The notes: a model not told the origin generated them from the sequence alone. DNA of 64,000 bases from Robertmurraya dakarensis (GCF_900156875.1 NZ_LT707409.1:3218909-3282908); one strand, 5' to 3'. Shown: positions 18,413 through 26,608, numbered from the stretch's first letter. Program-made: numbers and translations.

Positions 18413-19447
18413 TTAGCGGTTTGCTAACAACTCTTGTACAGTTTCATATAAGTTTGGAGACCAGTTAGGGAATCCTGTATACACTTCTTTTGCTGCCTCT
18501 TTAAATGGCGCAAGGTCTACTTCGTGAACTTCAATGCCTTCTTCTTTAAATTGTGCTAATACTTCTTCTGCTTCTTTCTCTGTTACTTCGCGTCCGAACT
18601 CACCAGCTTCAATTCCTGTTTCTACTAAAATTTCATACAAATCAGCTGGAATGGTTTCTACGAAACTAGTTCCTGCAATCCACGGGCTGATGATTTTTGT
18701 ATGTTCAGTTAAAGTTAAATGCTTAGCAACTTCCTGTGTCTTTGTACCATTTAATACTGGAAGTGGATTTTCAGCTCCATCCACTAGTCCTTGCTGTAAT
18801 GAAGTGTATAGATCTGCCAATGGCATTGGAGTTGGTGTTGCACCTAGTGATTCAAACGTTTTAATGTACATTTGGTTATTAGGAACACGAATTTTCATGC
18901 CTTTAAGATCATCAATTGAAGTTACTGGTTCAGTCGTCATTAGGTGACGTGCACCATAAACCGTATTTGTGTTAACGATTTCAATTCCTTCAGCCTTTAA
19001 TTTTTCAACAAGTTCTTTTTGCCAATCCGTTGTTGTTAAGTAAAGTAAGTCATCAAAGCTTTCTGTTAAATAAGGTGCTGTGTAAATTCCTGCATCTGGA
19101 ACATAATCCATTAAGAAATCATAACCCGTAAAGATAATCACGTTATTACCCATGATCGCTTGTTCTACTACGTCTTTTTCCGATCCAAGCTGTGAACTTG
19201 GGTATAGCTTTAATTCTAGCTTTCCACCACTTTTTTCTTCCGCTAGCTCTTTCCATTTTTTCGCTTGCTGGTCAAGTGGTTCTCCCGGCTGATTACCATA
19301 TGCTACGTTAATTGAAATCTTCTTATCTGAATCTTTGCTCTCCGTTGAATCGCTTGAAGCTTCCTCGCCTGATCCGCATGCTGTTAAAGCAACAAGAAAT
19401 AGAGCAGCTACAAGAAACATCATTGGTTTTTTGAAAAATTTCTTCAT
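18413..19447 (-). CDS. dctP: TRAP transporter solute-binding lipoprotein (DctP type)
   Basis: 344 residues. It has a lipoprotein signal peptide with lipobox LTAC (cysteine near residue 24), then a TRAP binding domain. The conserved arginine that binds substrate carboxylate lies in GMKIRVPNNQMYIKTFESLG, and GLVDGAENP is typical. It captures a sugar acid outside the membrane and delivers it to DctQM. First of the three transporter genes, preceded by an AT-rich leader and a good ribosome binding site. Confidence 0.92.
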   Translation of the reverse strand: MKKFFKKPMMFLVAALFLVALTACGSGEEASSDSTESKDSDKKISINVAYGNQPGEPLDQQAKKWKELAEEKSGGKLELKLYPSSQLGSEKDVVEQAIMGNNVIIFTGYDFLMDYVPDAGIYTAPYLTESFDDLLYLTTTDWQKELVEKLKAEGIEIVNTNTVYGARHLMTTEPVTSIDDLKGMKIRVPNNQMYIKTFESLGATPTPMPLADLYTSLQQGLVDGAENPLPVLNGTKTQEVAKHLTLTEHTKIISPWIAGTSFVETIPADLYEILVETGIEAGEFGREVTEKEAEEVLAQFKEEGIEVHEVDLAPFKEAAKEVYTGFPNWSPNLYETVQELLANR

Positions 19448-19506
19448 TTCATTTACCCCTTTTCATTTGATAAATTTTTTATTAGGAACCCTTTTAGAAA
19501 AACTTT

Positions 19507-20454
19507 CTATCGCGTAACCGCTTTCTTTTTACCTAAAAAAATGTCCATATCCTCTTTATATGGGAGCCCTTCATTATCGCCTGCAACTCCAATGACATGG
19601 GCAGCAACTCCATTCGCAAAACTCAAGGACTCTTCCAGCGGCCAATTTTGTATCAAGCTGTAGAGATAACCTGAAGCAAATGCATCTCCTGCTCCTACAA
19701 CATCGACTACCTGTATCCCATCCATAACCGGAGCATACACAGATTCTTCCTTTCGAAAGCCCATTGCTCCTCTTTCTCCCTGTTTTAAGACAAAGTGGTC
19801 AATCCCTAATTGCTGAAGAGCCAGCTTCACTTCATCAGGGTCAGAGGTACCAAAGAGAATTTCAGCTTCTTCCTCACCTGTGATAAGCACATCTACATAA
19901 GGCAGGAAGGAATGTAAAGTTTCCCTTGCCTTTTCGGCACTCCATAACTTTAACCGGATATTCGGATCAAGTGTCACCAGTACCTGATGTTTCTTGGCTA
20001 ACTTAACCAACTGAAGAATAATAGAAGCATTCGATTCAGCAATAGCAGGAAAAACACCTGTAATATGTAATATTTTTGCCTGCCTTATATACTCTTCGTT
20101 CATTTCATCATTCTTGAAGGTAATGGTCGGTGACGAATGACGGTAATAATATGAATTAATAGAATCACCGTTCAGTTTTTCTTTAAAATAGATTGAAGTG
20201 GGATGACCCTCGACTAACTGAACCTCACTCACATCAATTCCTTCGCCTCTTGCAAAATTGTAAATATAGCGCCCGAATTCATCTTTTCCTAATCGGCTGA
20301 TCCACCCGGACTGAAGGCCTAACCGCGAGCATCCAATCGCAACGTTAAGTTCGGCTCCTCCAACCTTTCGATCGAAGCTATTCACAAATCTTAGCGGGCC
20401 GTTTTGTGCTGGTTCAAAAGCTACTAATGCATCACCAATCGTAATAATATCCAC
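19507..20454 (-). CDS. kdgK: 2-keto-3-deoxygluconate kinase (PfkB family)
   Basis: 315 residues. Phosphorylates KDG to KDPG, the step between UxaA and the aldolase. PfkB family signatures are present: GGAELNVAIGCSRLG near the N-terminus and DVVGAGDAFASGYLY, with the catalytic aspartate, near the C-terminus. The other ribokinase-family sugar kinases look alike, so the assignment rests on the operon. Confidence 0.88.
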   Translation of the reverse strand: MDIITIGDALVAFEPAQNGPLRFVNSFDRKVGGAELNVAIGCSRLGLQSGWISRLGKDEFGRYIYNFARGEGIDVSEVQLVEGHPTSIYFKEKLNGDSINSYYYRHSSPTITFKNDEMNEEYIRQAKILHITGVFPAIAESNASIILQLVKLAKKHQVLVTLDPNIRLKLWSAEKARETLHSFLPYVDVLITGEEEAEILFGTSDPDEVKLALQQLGIDHFVLKQGERGAMGFRKEESVYAPVMDGIQVVDVVGAGDAFASGYLYSLIQNWPLEESLSFANGVAAHVIGVAGDNEGLPYKEDMDIFLGKKKAVTR

Positions 20455-20481
20455 TTTTACACCTCTATTCGCGCTGAAACG

Positions 20482-21483
20482 TTATGTTGATTCCCTAATA
20501 ATTAGACTTGCTGGGTAACGAATTAAGTCAGAGTTGACTTCTTTCCCTGTTTTAATTTGTTTTAAAAGTATCTCTGTGGCGTGCTTACCCATTTGATATG
20601 CAGGCTGTGAGATGGTGGTAAGTCTGGGCTGATAGATTTCTGAAAAGGAAACTTCATCCATACTTATAACCGCGAGATCATCTGGAATCTGCATGCCCTT
20701 TCTTTTAACAAAATGCAGCACCTCAAGAAAGGCTAAATCACTTCCTGCTAGTAATGCCTGCGGCGGCTCAGGCTGGCTGAACATATTTGTAAGTGCATCT
20801 TGCATATCGCTTATATCCACACTTGCAATATAGTCATCCCTTAATGGCAAACCTCTTTTTACTAACGCCTTTTTGTACCCTTCAATTCTCTCCACCCTGG
20901 GAGTAATTTTCTCAGCAATGGAAGTAGTCAGTATTCCAATCCTTGTATACCCTCTTTTAAAAAAGTGGTCTACGGCAATCTCTGAAGCGTTTTCATTTTC
21001 TAGTAAAATAGAAGCCGTTTCAATTCCTTCTACTCGCCGGTCAACAAATACGAGAGGGACGTTCTCCTCTTTCAATTGTTGATAGAGTTCGAAATTAGAG
21101 CCAATCGGAAATAGAATTAACCCATCAACCTGCTTTGCCCGAAGCATTTCAATATACTTCTGTTCCTTTTCTGGGTTATCGTCTGCATTGCAAATGATAA
21201 CGCTGACATTTGAATCATTACTAACATCCTCTACAGCACGAATCACCTGTGTTGAAAATGCGTGCAAAATATTAGCAACAATGACTCCAATTGTTGAGGT
21301 TTTCTTCTGTTTCAGACTTCTTGCAATAACGTTAGGGTGGTAACCAAGCTCCTCAATAGCTTCTTCAATCCGAGTCTTTGTTTCGGCACTCATATATTCA
21401 TAGCGATTATTGATATACTGAGATACCGTACTCTTCGAAACCTTTGCCTTCTTGGCCACATCAGCCATCGTAACAGTCTTCAA
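20482..21483 (-). CDS. kdgR: LacI-family transcriptional regulator of the sugar-acid operon
   Basis: 333 residues. The helix-turn-helix is at the N-terminus (MADVAKKAKVSKSTVSQYIN), followed by the hinge helix PNVIARSLKQKKT and a periplasmic-binding-protein-like effector domain. It probably represses its own operon until KDG or a related sugar acid binds. Three palindromic operators directly upstream (21513-21552) support autoregulation. First gene of the nine-gene unit. The symbol kdgR is by analogy only. Confidence 0.88.
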   Translation of the reverse strand: MKTVTMADVAKKAKVSKSTVSQYINNRYEYMSAETKTRIEEAIEELGYHPNVIARSLKQKKTSTIGVIVANILHAFSTQVIRAVEDVSNDSNVSVIICNADDNPEKEQKYIEMLRAKQVDGLILFPIGSNFELYQQLKEENVPLVFVDRRVEGIETASILLENENASEIAVDHFFKRGYTRIGILTTSIAEKITPRVERIEGYKKALVKRGLPLRDDYIASVDISDMQDALTNMFSQPEPPQALLAGSDLAFLEVLHFVKRKGMQIPDDLAVISMDEVSFSEIYQPRLTTISQPAYQMGKHATEILLKQIKTGKEVNSDLIRYPASLIIREST

Positions 21484-21512
21484 TTCCTATTCGCCCCAAA
21501 CTTTTCCTTCTT

Positions 21513-21552
21513 CTAAACCGGTTTAGTAAATCGGTTTAGTAAACCGGTTTAG
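21513..21552. promoter_or_regulatory. Three tandem LacI-type operators
   Basis: CTAAACCGGTTTAG, TAAATCGGTTTA and TAAACCGGTTTAG follow each other with centres 13 bases apart (about 21519.5, 21532.5 and 21545.5). The CCGG centre is the LacI-family hallmark. They lie just downstream of the -10 box, so a bound repressor would block initiation or early elongation. Confidence 0.85.
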
Positions 21553-21556
21553 TTAG

Positions 21557-21585
21557 ATTATATTAAATTCGTAAAATTTAGGCAA
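21557..21585 (-). promoter_or_regulatory. Promoter of the sugar-acid operon
   Basis: On the minus strand TTGCCT (21580-21585) and TATAAT (21557-21562) are 17 bases apart. Confidence 0.75.
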
Positions 21586-21718
21586 GCATAATTTTTAAAA
21601 ATTTAAGAATAATAGAATGTTTTGTTAAACAAAACACAGCTATTCATTTAATAAGACTTGATATCTTTCCATTATTGCGTTCAATTTCAACCGCCCTGAT
21701 TGCCCGAAGACAAAGCAT

Positions 21719-21757
21719 GCCCTGCAGAGGTTTTATTCTCCGCAGGGCTTATTTTTC
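21719..21757. terminator. Intrinsic terminator, GCCCTGCAGAG / CTCCGCAGGGC
   Basis: Strong hairpin followed by TTATTTTTC on the plus strand. It lies between the end of phoD and the promoter of the kdgR operon; the minus-strand side has only a weak T-run. Confidence 0.65.
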
Positions 21758-21766
21758 TTCATTTAA

Positions 21767-21812
21767 TTTCCGACATATTTCGAGGAACTTCGGGCCGTCA
21801 CTGTGACTTAAC
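21767..21812 (+). repeat. Intergenic repeat, copy d
   Basis: TTTCCGACATATTTCGAG, then CTTCGGGCCGTCACTGTGAC. Again directly after a hairpin terminator and just before a convergent stop codon. Confidence 0.6.
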
Positions 21813-21817
21813 CTTCA

Positions 21818-23443
21818 TTAGCTTAAAACTGCTTGTCCCGCTGTTTGCTGCAAGCTTGAATTTCCATCTTTCACTACGAAAGAAGCACGTGTGCTGATTG
21901 GTGCACCCGGTCTTGATACATATAGAACCACTCGATAATCTGTTTGCCATGTTTGTTGTGTCAGTTTACAACGAACGTAGCCTCGGTGGTTATTAAAGAA
22001 TTTAATATGCGGATTTTCTTTCAAGTATTTCGCTGTGTTGCTATTCACATCAGAACCGTCTCCATTAGAAGTAATCGATGTTCCCACAAACTCTACTGCT
22101 ACATTTTCAGAGTTAGAGTCATGGAAGTCGACTTTGATTTCATTAGCCCAGTTGGTATGAACATCTCCCGTAAGGACAACGGTATTCTTAATATCCTTTG
22201 CAGCTAAAAAGTCCACAATTCGCTGGCGAGCGCCAGGATATCCATCCCAAGCATCCATGCTTACATATTCTTCGTCTGGATCAAAATCACCATCACGGTG
22301 AGCAAAAAAGACCTGTTGGGCTAGAACCTTCCATTTTGATTGTGATGCAGCTAGACCGTCTAATAACCAACGTTCCTGTTCTTCCCCTAGCAGTGTACGG
22401 CTTGGATCCTCCGACTCTGGAGTTGGGACTTTCCAGCCGTCTCCATTTGCCTGATCGTCTCTATATTGACGTGTGTCCAGCACATTAAAATCTACTAAAT
22501 TACCAAAAGATAGCCGGCGATAAAGCTGAATATCACTGCCATTTGCAGTAGATGTACGACGAAGAGGCATATGCTCATAATAGGCTTGGTACGCCACAGC
22601 TCTTCGTTGTAAGAAATCCTCTTTCGATTGCTTGTGAGGATCCTGAGGGATATCAGCAGCATAGTTATTATCCACTTCATGGTCATCAAATGTCACAATC
22701 CATGGAAAATTCGCATGGGCCGCCTGCAAATCACTATCCAATTTATATAAGGCATAGCGATTACGATAGTCCTCTAGTGTATAAATCTCTGGATACACCT
22801 GATCCATTGGGCGAATATTGGAGTCATGTTTCCCTTCGTATATGTAATCACCTAAGTGAACGACCAAATCCAGATCCTCCTTGGCCATATGCTGATAGGC
22901 TGTGTAAAATCCTACAGGCCAGTTTTGGCAGGAAGCAAATGCAAATTTTAGCTCATCCACATGACTATTATAGGCAGGTGCTGTTTTCGTTCTGCCCACT
23001 GGACTGAAATTCGATTGCGACTTAAATCGGTAATAATACCATGTCGCAGGGTCTAAGCCATCTACTTCAACATGGACGGAATGGCCCAGCTGAGGCTTTG
23101 ATAGTTCCGTTCCTCTTTTCACCACATTGGTAAAAGAGGAATCAAGAGCAACCTCCCATTGTACCGGGAATGGATGATTTGGCATGCCTCCCCCATTTAA
23201 TGGGTCCGGAGCAAGCCTTGTCCATAAAACAACACCATCCGGCAGTGGGTCACCTGAAGCAATTCCTAATGTAAATGGATAATCAAGATTGCTAGATTGA
23301 TTGGATGACGACTCGGCAGCTGCCACATTTACTGGAAGTGATTGAATAAGAGCAGCACCAAGTGCAAGCCCTACCCCTTTACCAGTCCTTTTTAAAAATT
23401 TTCGACGATCCAGCGATTCTAATTGAAGTTCATCTTTTTTCAT
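21818..23443 (-). CDS. phoD: PhoD-type alkaline phosphatase/phosphodiesterase, Tat-exported
   Basis: 541 residues. A twin-arginine signal (LDRRKFLKRTGKG, residues about 10-22) is followed by a hydrophobic stretch ending near VAAAES, so the folded enzyme crosses by Tat. The PhoD N-terminal beta domain (DYPFTLGIASGDPLPDGVVLW) precedes the metallophosphatase domain with metal-binding motifs HLGDYIYEG, FDDHEVDNNY and LTGDVHTNW. PhoD enzymes hydrolyse phosphomonoesters and diesters, including teichoic acid, outside the cell using Ca and Fe. No Pho box is obvious. Its 5' side is a ~500-base non-coding stretch leading to a c-di-GMP riboswitch. Confidence 0.93.
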   Translation of the reverse strand: MKKDELQLESLDRRKFLKRTGKGVGLALGAALIQSLPVNVAAAESSSNQSSNLDYPFTLGIASGDPLPDGVVLWTRLAPDPLNGGGMPNHPFPVQWEVALDSSFTNVVKRGTELSKPQLGHSVHVEVDGLDPATWYYYRFKSQSNFSPVGRTKTAPAYNSHVDELKFAFASCQNWPVGFYTAYQHMAKEDLDLVVHLGDYIYEGKHDSNIRPMDQVYPEIYTLEDYRNRYALYKLDSDLQAAHANFPWIVTFDDHEVDNNYAADIPQDPHKQSKEDFLQRRAVAYQAYYEHMPLRRTSTANGSDIQLYRRLSFGNLVDFNVLDTRQYRDDQANGDGWKVPTPESEDPSRTLLGEEQERWLLDGLAASQSKWKVLAQQVFFAHRDGDFDPDEEYVSMDAWDGYPGARQRIVDFLAAKDIKNTVVLTGDVHTNWANEIKVDFHDSNSENVAVEFVGTSITSNGDGSDVNSNTAKYLKENPHIKFFNNHRGYVRCKLTQQTWQTDYRVVLYVSRPGAPISTRASFVVKDGNSSLQQTAGQAVLS

Positions 23444-23948
23444 ACTATTCCCTCCTTCGTTTCGTTTTTAATAGTAGGAAATAGTTATGTTGCACATGTT
23501 AGAATGTCGTAAAAAAATGGTAAATCACTTAAAATAGCAAATTATTCCTGTATTTCTCTCGATCCTGGTTCAATAGAACTGACATATTCTGCGATTAACA
23601 CTCTTAATCTAGTAAAAATGAAAACACCCTTACCCTCTCAAAAGTCCCGGGGTATATGAAGAAAGCCGTTTTAATCACACTTTTTCCTATAGGTGAAAAA
23701 ACTTAATATTAATGGGGATAATGACTCATCCAATGCCTTTTTTATTTAGTAGATTTTAAAAGTGTTCATTTTTTGTGATGTGACAGTAAATTATTTTACT
23801 TTTTTGTAAAATTTAGGTTTCTAAAAGCGACGTGGTTAAATAGAAGTCCTAAGGAAGTACAGGTAGCAATTCGAGGATGTGTGTAAATTTAGCCAATTAG
23901 CAGAGATCATTCGAAGGAATATAAGGGTGTAAGAAAGAAGTGAGGAGT
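23444..23948. other. Non-coding stretch between phoD and the c-di-GMP riboswitch
   Basis: About 500 AT-rich bases with no ORF of note on either strand and no strong terminator; the nearest is a weak TTTTAC/GTAAAA hairpin. It may be a long phoD leader or the remains of a deleted gene. Confidence 0.5.
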
Positions 23949-24049
23949 ATAAGGGACAGACAATAGTCTGGCAACCCGGCTGCCATGGCAAGAATTGCTT
24001 TAGGCCCGTGGCTTTGCGTATTTTTACTTTCGTAAAATTTGCCCTTTAT
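23949..24049 (-). promoter_or_regulatory. c-di-GMP-I (GEMM-I) riboswitch
   Basis: On the minus strand the GEMM-I core is clear: GGGCAAA, then an AT hairpin with a CGAAAG loop, then ACGCAAAGCCACGGGCCTAAA, then CATGGCAGCCGGGTTGCC. The closing P1 helix pairs ATAAAGGGCA (24040-24049) with TGTCCCTTAT (23949-23958), ten positions with one mismatch and one wobble. The class senses cyclic di-GMP. The first downstream gene on this strand is phoD, about 505 bases away. No expression platform was recognised. Confidence 0.88.
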
Positions 24050-24299
24050 TTTTTAAGATGGGGGAAATTTTAAAAAATCATGAATGAATGACTTGACCCA
24101 ATAATAGTATTTCCTCGTAGATTATTAGTTTTATATCCATATCATTGCACCTAGTATATTGATCGTACAAAAAGTAGAAGTCCCTTATAAATAGAAACAT
24201 TTCTTCCGCAGAAATATCATTCATCCCTTTCTAGGAAGTGAATTCCCACATTTAGTGCTTGATTTAAATAAATTAGACTACTAGAGGGAAGAAATTTTA
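24050..24299. other. Intergenic region upstream of the c-di-GMP riboswitch
   Basis: 250 bases between the riboswitch and the sda stop codon. It should hold the riboswitch promoter; I see no ORF, repeat or convincing terminator. Confidence 0.4.
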
Positions 24300-24440
24300 T
24301 TATTCTTCTAGAAAATGTTGAATGTTTCTGGAGTTAATTTCGTTAAATAATAACTCTATAAACGCCTTGTCCAATTTCAACTCCACTGCTTTCAGATAGC
24401 AAGCAATCAATATTTCATCAGGTAAATCCTTCATTCTCAA
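24300..24440 (-). CDS. sda: Sda-like checkpoint inhibitor of sporulation histidine kinases
   Basis: 46 residues, exactly the length of B. subtilis Sda. The body reads MKDLPDEILIACYLKAVELK and goes on LDKAFIELLFNEINSRNIQHF. This matches, position for position, the [30 protein letters not shown] pattern of Sda as I remember it: a two-helix hairpin. Sda binds KinA-type kinases and blocks autophosphorylation when replication is disturbed. I prefer the TTG start at 24440 because AAGGTG lies five bases before it; the ATG at 24434 would leave about ten. No clear DnaA box was seen upstream. Confidence 0.82.
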   Translation of the reverse strand: MRMKDLPDEILIACYLKAVELKLDKAFIELLFNEINSRNIQHFLEE

Positions 24441-24550
24441 TCAATCACCTTATTTTTTAAAAATGATTAAAACACACAAAGAATATTATCTTAAATTCGA
24501 AATGAAAATGGAATAGATTCGACAAAAACTTAACAAAAAAGGGTTAAGCC

Positions 24551-24592
24551 AAAAAACACAAAAAGCCCTGCAAAGATTTCTCTCCACAAGGC
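24551..24592 (-). terminator. Terminator downstream of the LLM monooxygenase gene
   Basis: On the minus strand AGCCTTGTGGAGA / TCTTTGCAGGGCT is followed by TTTTTGTGTTTTTT. The 90 bases before it are non-coding and include GAGAACCGTCCCC (24642-24654). Confidence 0.75.
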
Positions 24593-24681
24593 TGCATTAA
24601 TTCTGCTAATCATTTAATTTGGAAGGAATTAGGAAGGCGTGAGAACCGTCCCCTTGTTTCTTTCCCCATGTATCATGTACC

Positions 24682-25989
24682 TTATGTTAATCCTAAATGT
24701 TCACGGAAGGTATGGCCTTCATATTTCTTTCTGAAGATACCTCTTTTTTGCATTTCAGGAACAATTAGTTCAACAAAGTCTTCTAAACTGCCGGGTAATG
24801 TAGGAGGCATAAGATTAAATCCGTCAGCTACACCAGCTTCAAACCAGATTTCCATCTGATCCACAATTTCGTCGGGTGTACCTATCAGTGTGTGATGTCC
24901 ACCGCCTGCACTAAGATATCCTAATAATTCTCTTACTGTCGGTTGTGTATCATTAATAATTTCTAGTATCGTTTCGTAACGTCCAACTGGACCAGTAAAT
25001 TCTTCTACTGGGGGTAATGGAGGTACTTCTTTATCAATTTCCCAATTAGTACAGTCTTGTTGAATAAAGAAACTCAACTGTTTTAAAGCCGTTTCAATAG
25101 GTAATAGCTCATCTAATGCTGCTTTTTTGGCCAAAGCTTCTTCACGAGTATGACCTACATAGGTTACTAAGCCTGGAAATACTTTAATATGTCTATTGCT
25201 GTCTTTGCTTTGTTTCACTTGTTCATCTAACTTTTCACGAAATCTTCTTGCTTGCTTTAAGTTCCACGACACCGAATAGACGGCATCGGCATATTTTGCG
25301 GCTAATGCAACGCCTTGTTTAGATGCCCCTGCTTGCATTGATACTGGTTTACCTTGCGGACTTTTTGGCGTAGTGGATGGGCCATACACTTTAAAATAGG
25401 TGCCAGCGTGATTAAAAGGCTCAATGTTTGAAGGATTTATCAATTTTCTTTCTTCACGGTCATGTAGAAAATCATTACTGTCCCATGAAAGAAATAACTT
25501 ATTCATTAAAGCAGCGAATTCGTCTGCCTTCTCATAGCGTTTGTCATGAGAAGGCAGTTCTTCCATACCATGATTTAACGCCTCTAAATCAGTCATTGAC
25601 GTAACGAGATTCCAACCCACACGTCCTTTTGTGATATGGTCTAAACTTAATAGTTGTCGTGAAGCTGTAAAAGGATTAGAAAAAGTACTTGAAATGGTTG
25701 AAACTAATCCCACATGATTTGTCACTTGAGAAATAGCAGTTAAATTGACTACCGGATCAAACCAAAATGCAGGCATATCACTAGAATGTTTACCTGGAAA
25801 TGATTGATTATCAGCAAAGAATACTGCGTCAAAGTAACCTTTTTCCGCTAGCTGCGCTAAGGATTGGTAATAAGTAATATCTCCAATACGTTCAACGCTT
25901 GAGTCAGGCATTAACCAAGCAGCTTGATGATGTCCACAACCATAGAGCAAAACACCTAAGTGCAGTTGTTTTTCTTTCGTTTTTGTCAT
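24682..25989 (-). CDS. LLM-class flavin-dependent monooxygenase (NtaA/SnaA/DszA family) under TPP control
   Basis: 435 residues from the ATG at 25989 (MTKTKEKQLHLGVLL), with GGAGAG eleven bases upstream. A longer reading from 26082 begins inside the riboswitch terminator and is rejected. TIM-barrel FMN monooxygenase; family blocks FWFDPVVNLTAISQVT, GRVGWNLVTS and QAGASKQGVALAAKYADAV. Relatives oxidise aminocarboxylates, dibenzothiophene sulfone or pristinamycin precursors with reduced FMN from a partner reductase. The TPP riboswitch upstream suggests repression by thiamine pyrophosphate, pointing to a role in thiamine precursor or thiazole/pyrimidine salvage. No other thiamine gene is adjacent. 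The substrate is unknown. Confidence 0.87.
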   Translation of the reverse strand: MTKTKEKQLHLGVLLYGCGHHQAAWLMPDSSVERIGDITYYQSLAQLAEKGYFDAVFFADNQSFPGKHSSDMPAFWFDPVVNLTAISQVTNHVGLVSTISSTFSNPFTASRQLLSLDHITKGRVGWNLVTSMTDLEALNHGMEELPSHDKRYEKADEFAALMNKLFLSWDSNDFLHDREERKLINPSNIEPFNHAGTYFKVYGPSTTPKSPQGKPVSMQAGASKQGVALAAKYADAVYSVSWNLKQARRFREKLDEQVKQSKDSNRHIKVFPGLVTYVGHTREEALAKKAALDELLPIETALKQLSFFIQQDCTNWEIDKEVPPLPPVEEFTGPVGRYETILEIINDTQPTVRELLGYLSAGGGHHTLIGTPDEIVDQMEIWFEAGVADGFNLMPPTLPGSLEDFVELIVPEMQKRGIFRKKYEGHTFREHLGLT

Positions 25990-26063
25990 TTGAAATAAAT
26001 CTCTCCTTTTTTGATATAAGGACAAGATATAGAACACAACAAGCGGAGAGCTTATGAAGTACA

Positions 26064-26238
26064 TAAAAAAGCCGGTGTCCAATAAATGGCTGGACCCGGC
26101 TAATATGTATAAAGAAGTAGTATAACTATAATGACGCTTCTAACTTCCCCACGCTGGTATGAACCAGATCAGGTCCCAAGAGTCAAGAAACTTCAACGTG
26201 TTTCTTTCTCAGCCCAACTTATTGGACTCCCCTAGTTA
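26064..26238 (-). promoter_or_regulatory. TPP riboswitch (THI element) with terminator
   Basis: On the minus strand: CTAGGGGAGTCC, then GGGCTGAGAAAG, then GACCTGATCTGGTTCATACC, then AGCGTGGGGAA. These are the conserved TPP aptamer blocks in order (26135-26234). After 30 bases a terminator follows, AGCCGGGTCCA / TGGACACCGGCT then TTTTTT (26064-26102). TPP binding is known to favour termination. It controls the LLM monooxygenase. Confidence 0.95.
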
Positions 26239-26377
26239 ATTACTATTCAATTTGATTTTAGTATACAAGAGACTTCATTAAAATAAAAGGAAAATTTGGA
26301 AAATGAGGCTAAGGAATGAGGATGGAAGAAGAGAGAATAAATAGTTGAAGGAGAATTCAACTGAATTTAATCAAACG

Positions 26378-26403
26378 TAAAACCACCACCCGAAAGTGGA
26401 GGT
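26378..26403 (-). terminator. Terminator of sspH
   Basis: ACCTCCACTTTCGGGTGGTGG hairpin followed by TTTTACG on the minus strand. Confidence 0.7.
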
Positions 26404-26428
26404 CTATTATTAGGAAAGACTTGATAAA

Positions 26429-26608
26429 TTATTGTTCATTTAAGCTTGTTACAGAAACACTTTGTTTATTATTTGGTTCATTAAGGGAATGGATTGTAGC
26501 TATTCCATTTGTTTCATCCACGTGCTCAATATAAATGCCTTCTCCATTATAGGTTACATTAGCCATATTTGGCGAAGAAGCAATTTCTTGTGCTCGTTGT
26601 GCATTCAT
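26429..26608 (-). CDS. sspH: Small acid-soluble spore protein, H type
   Basis: 59 residues from the ATG at 26608, eight bases after AAAGGAGG; an upstream GTG at 26617 overlaps the Shine-Dalgarno sequence and is rejected. MNAQRAQEIASSPNMANVTY followed by NGEGIYIEHVDETNGIATIH and ending VSVTSLNEQ is the SspH family pattern. SspH is a minor spore-core protein made in the forespore. Monocistronic with its own terminator. Supports an endospore-forming host. Confidence 0.9.
   Translation of the reverse strand: MNAQRAQEIASSPNMANVTYNGEGIYIEHVDETNGIATIHSLNEPNNKQSVSVTSLNEQ

Noticed and set aside
24441-24550. DnaA boxes upstream of sda, as in B. subtilis
   Set aside because: No close match to TTATCCACA was found on either strand.
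24637-24660. GTGAGAACCGTCCCC motif as a separate repeat
   Set aside because: Only one clear copy in the window (a weaker ACCGTCCCC occurs near 27565); a genome-wide search would be needed to support it.
25990-26082. Longer N-terminus for the LLM monooxygenase starting at 26082
   Set aside because: It begins inside the TPP riboswitch terminator hairpin and reads as an artefactual hydrophobic lead; the ATG at 25989 has a Shine-Dalgarno sequence and starts the family homology.
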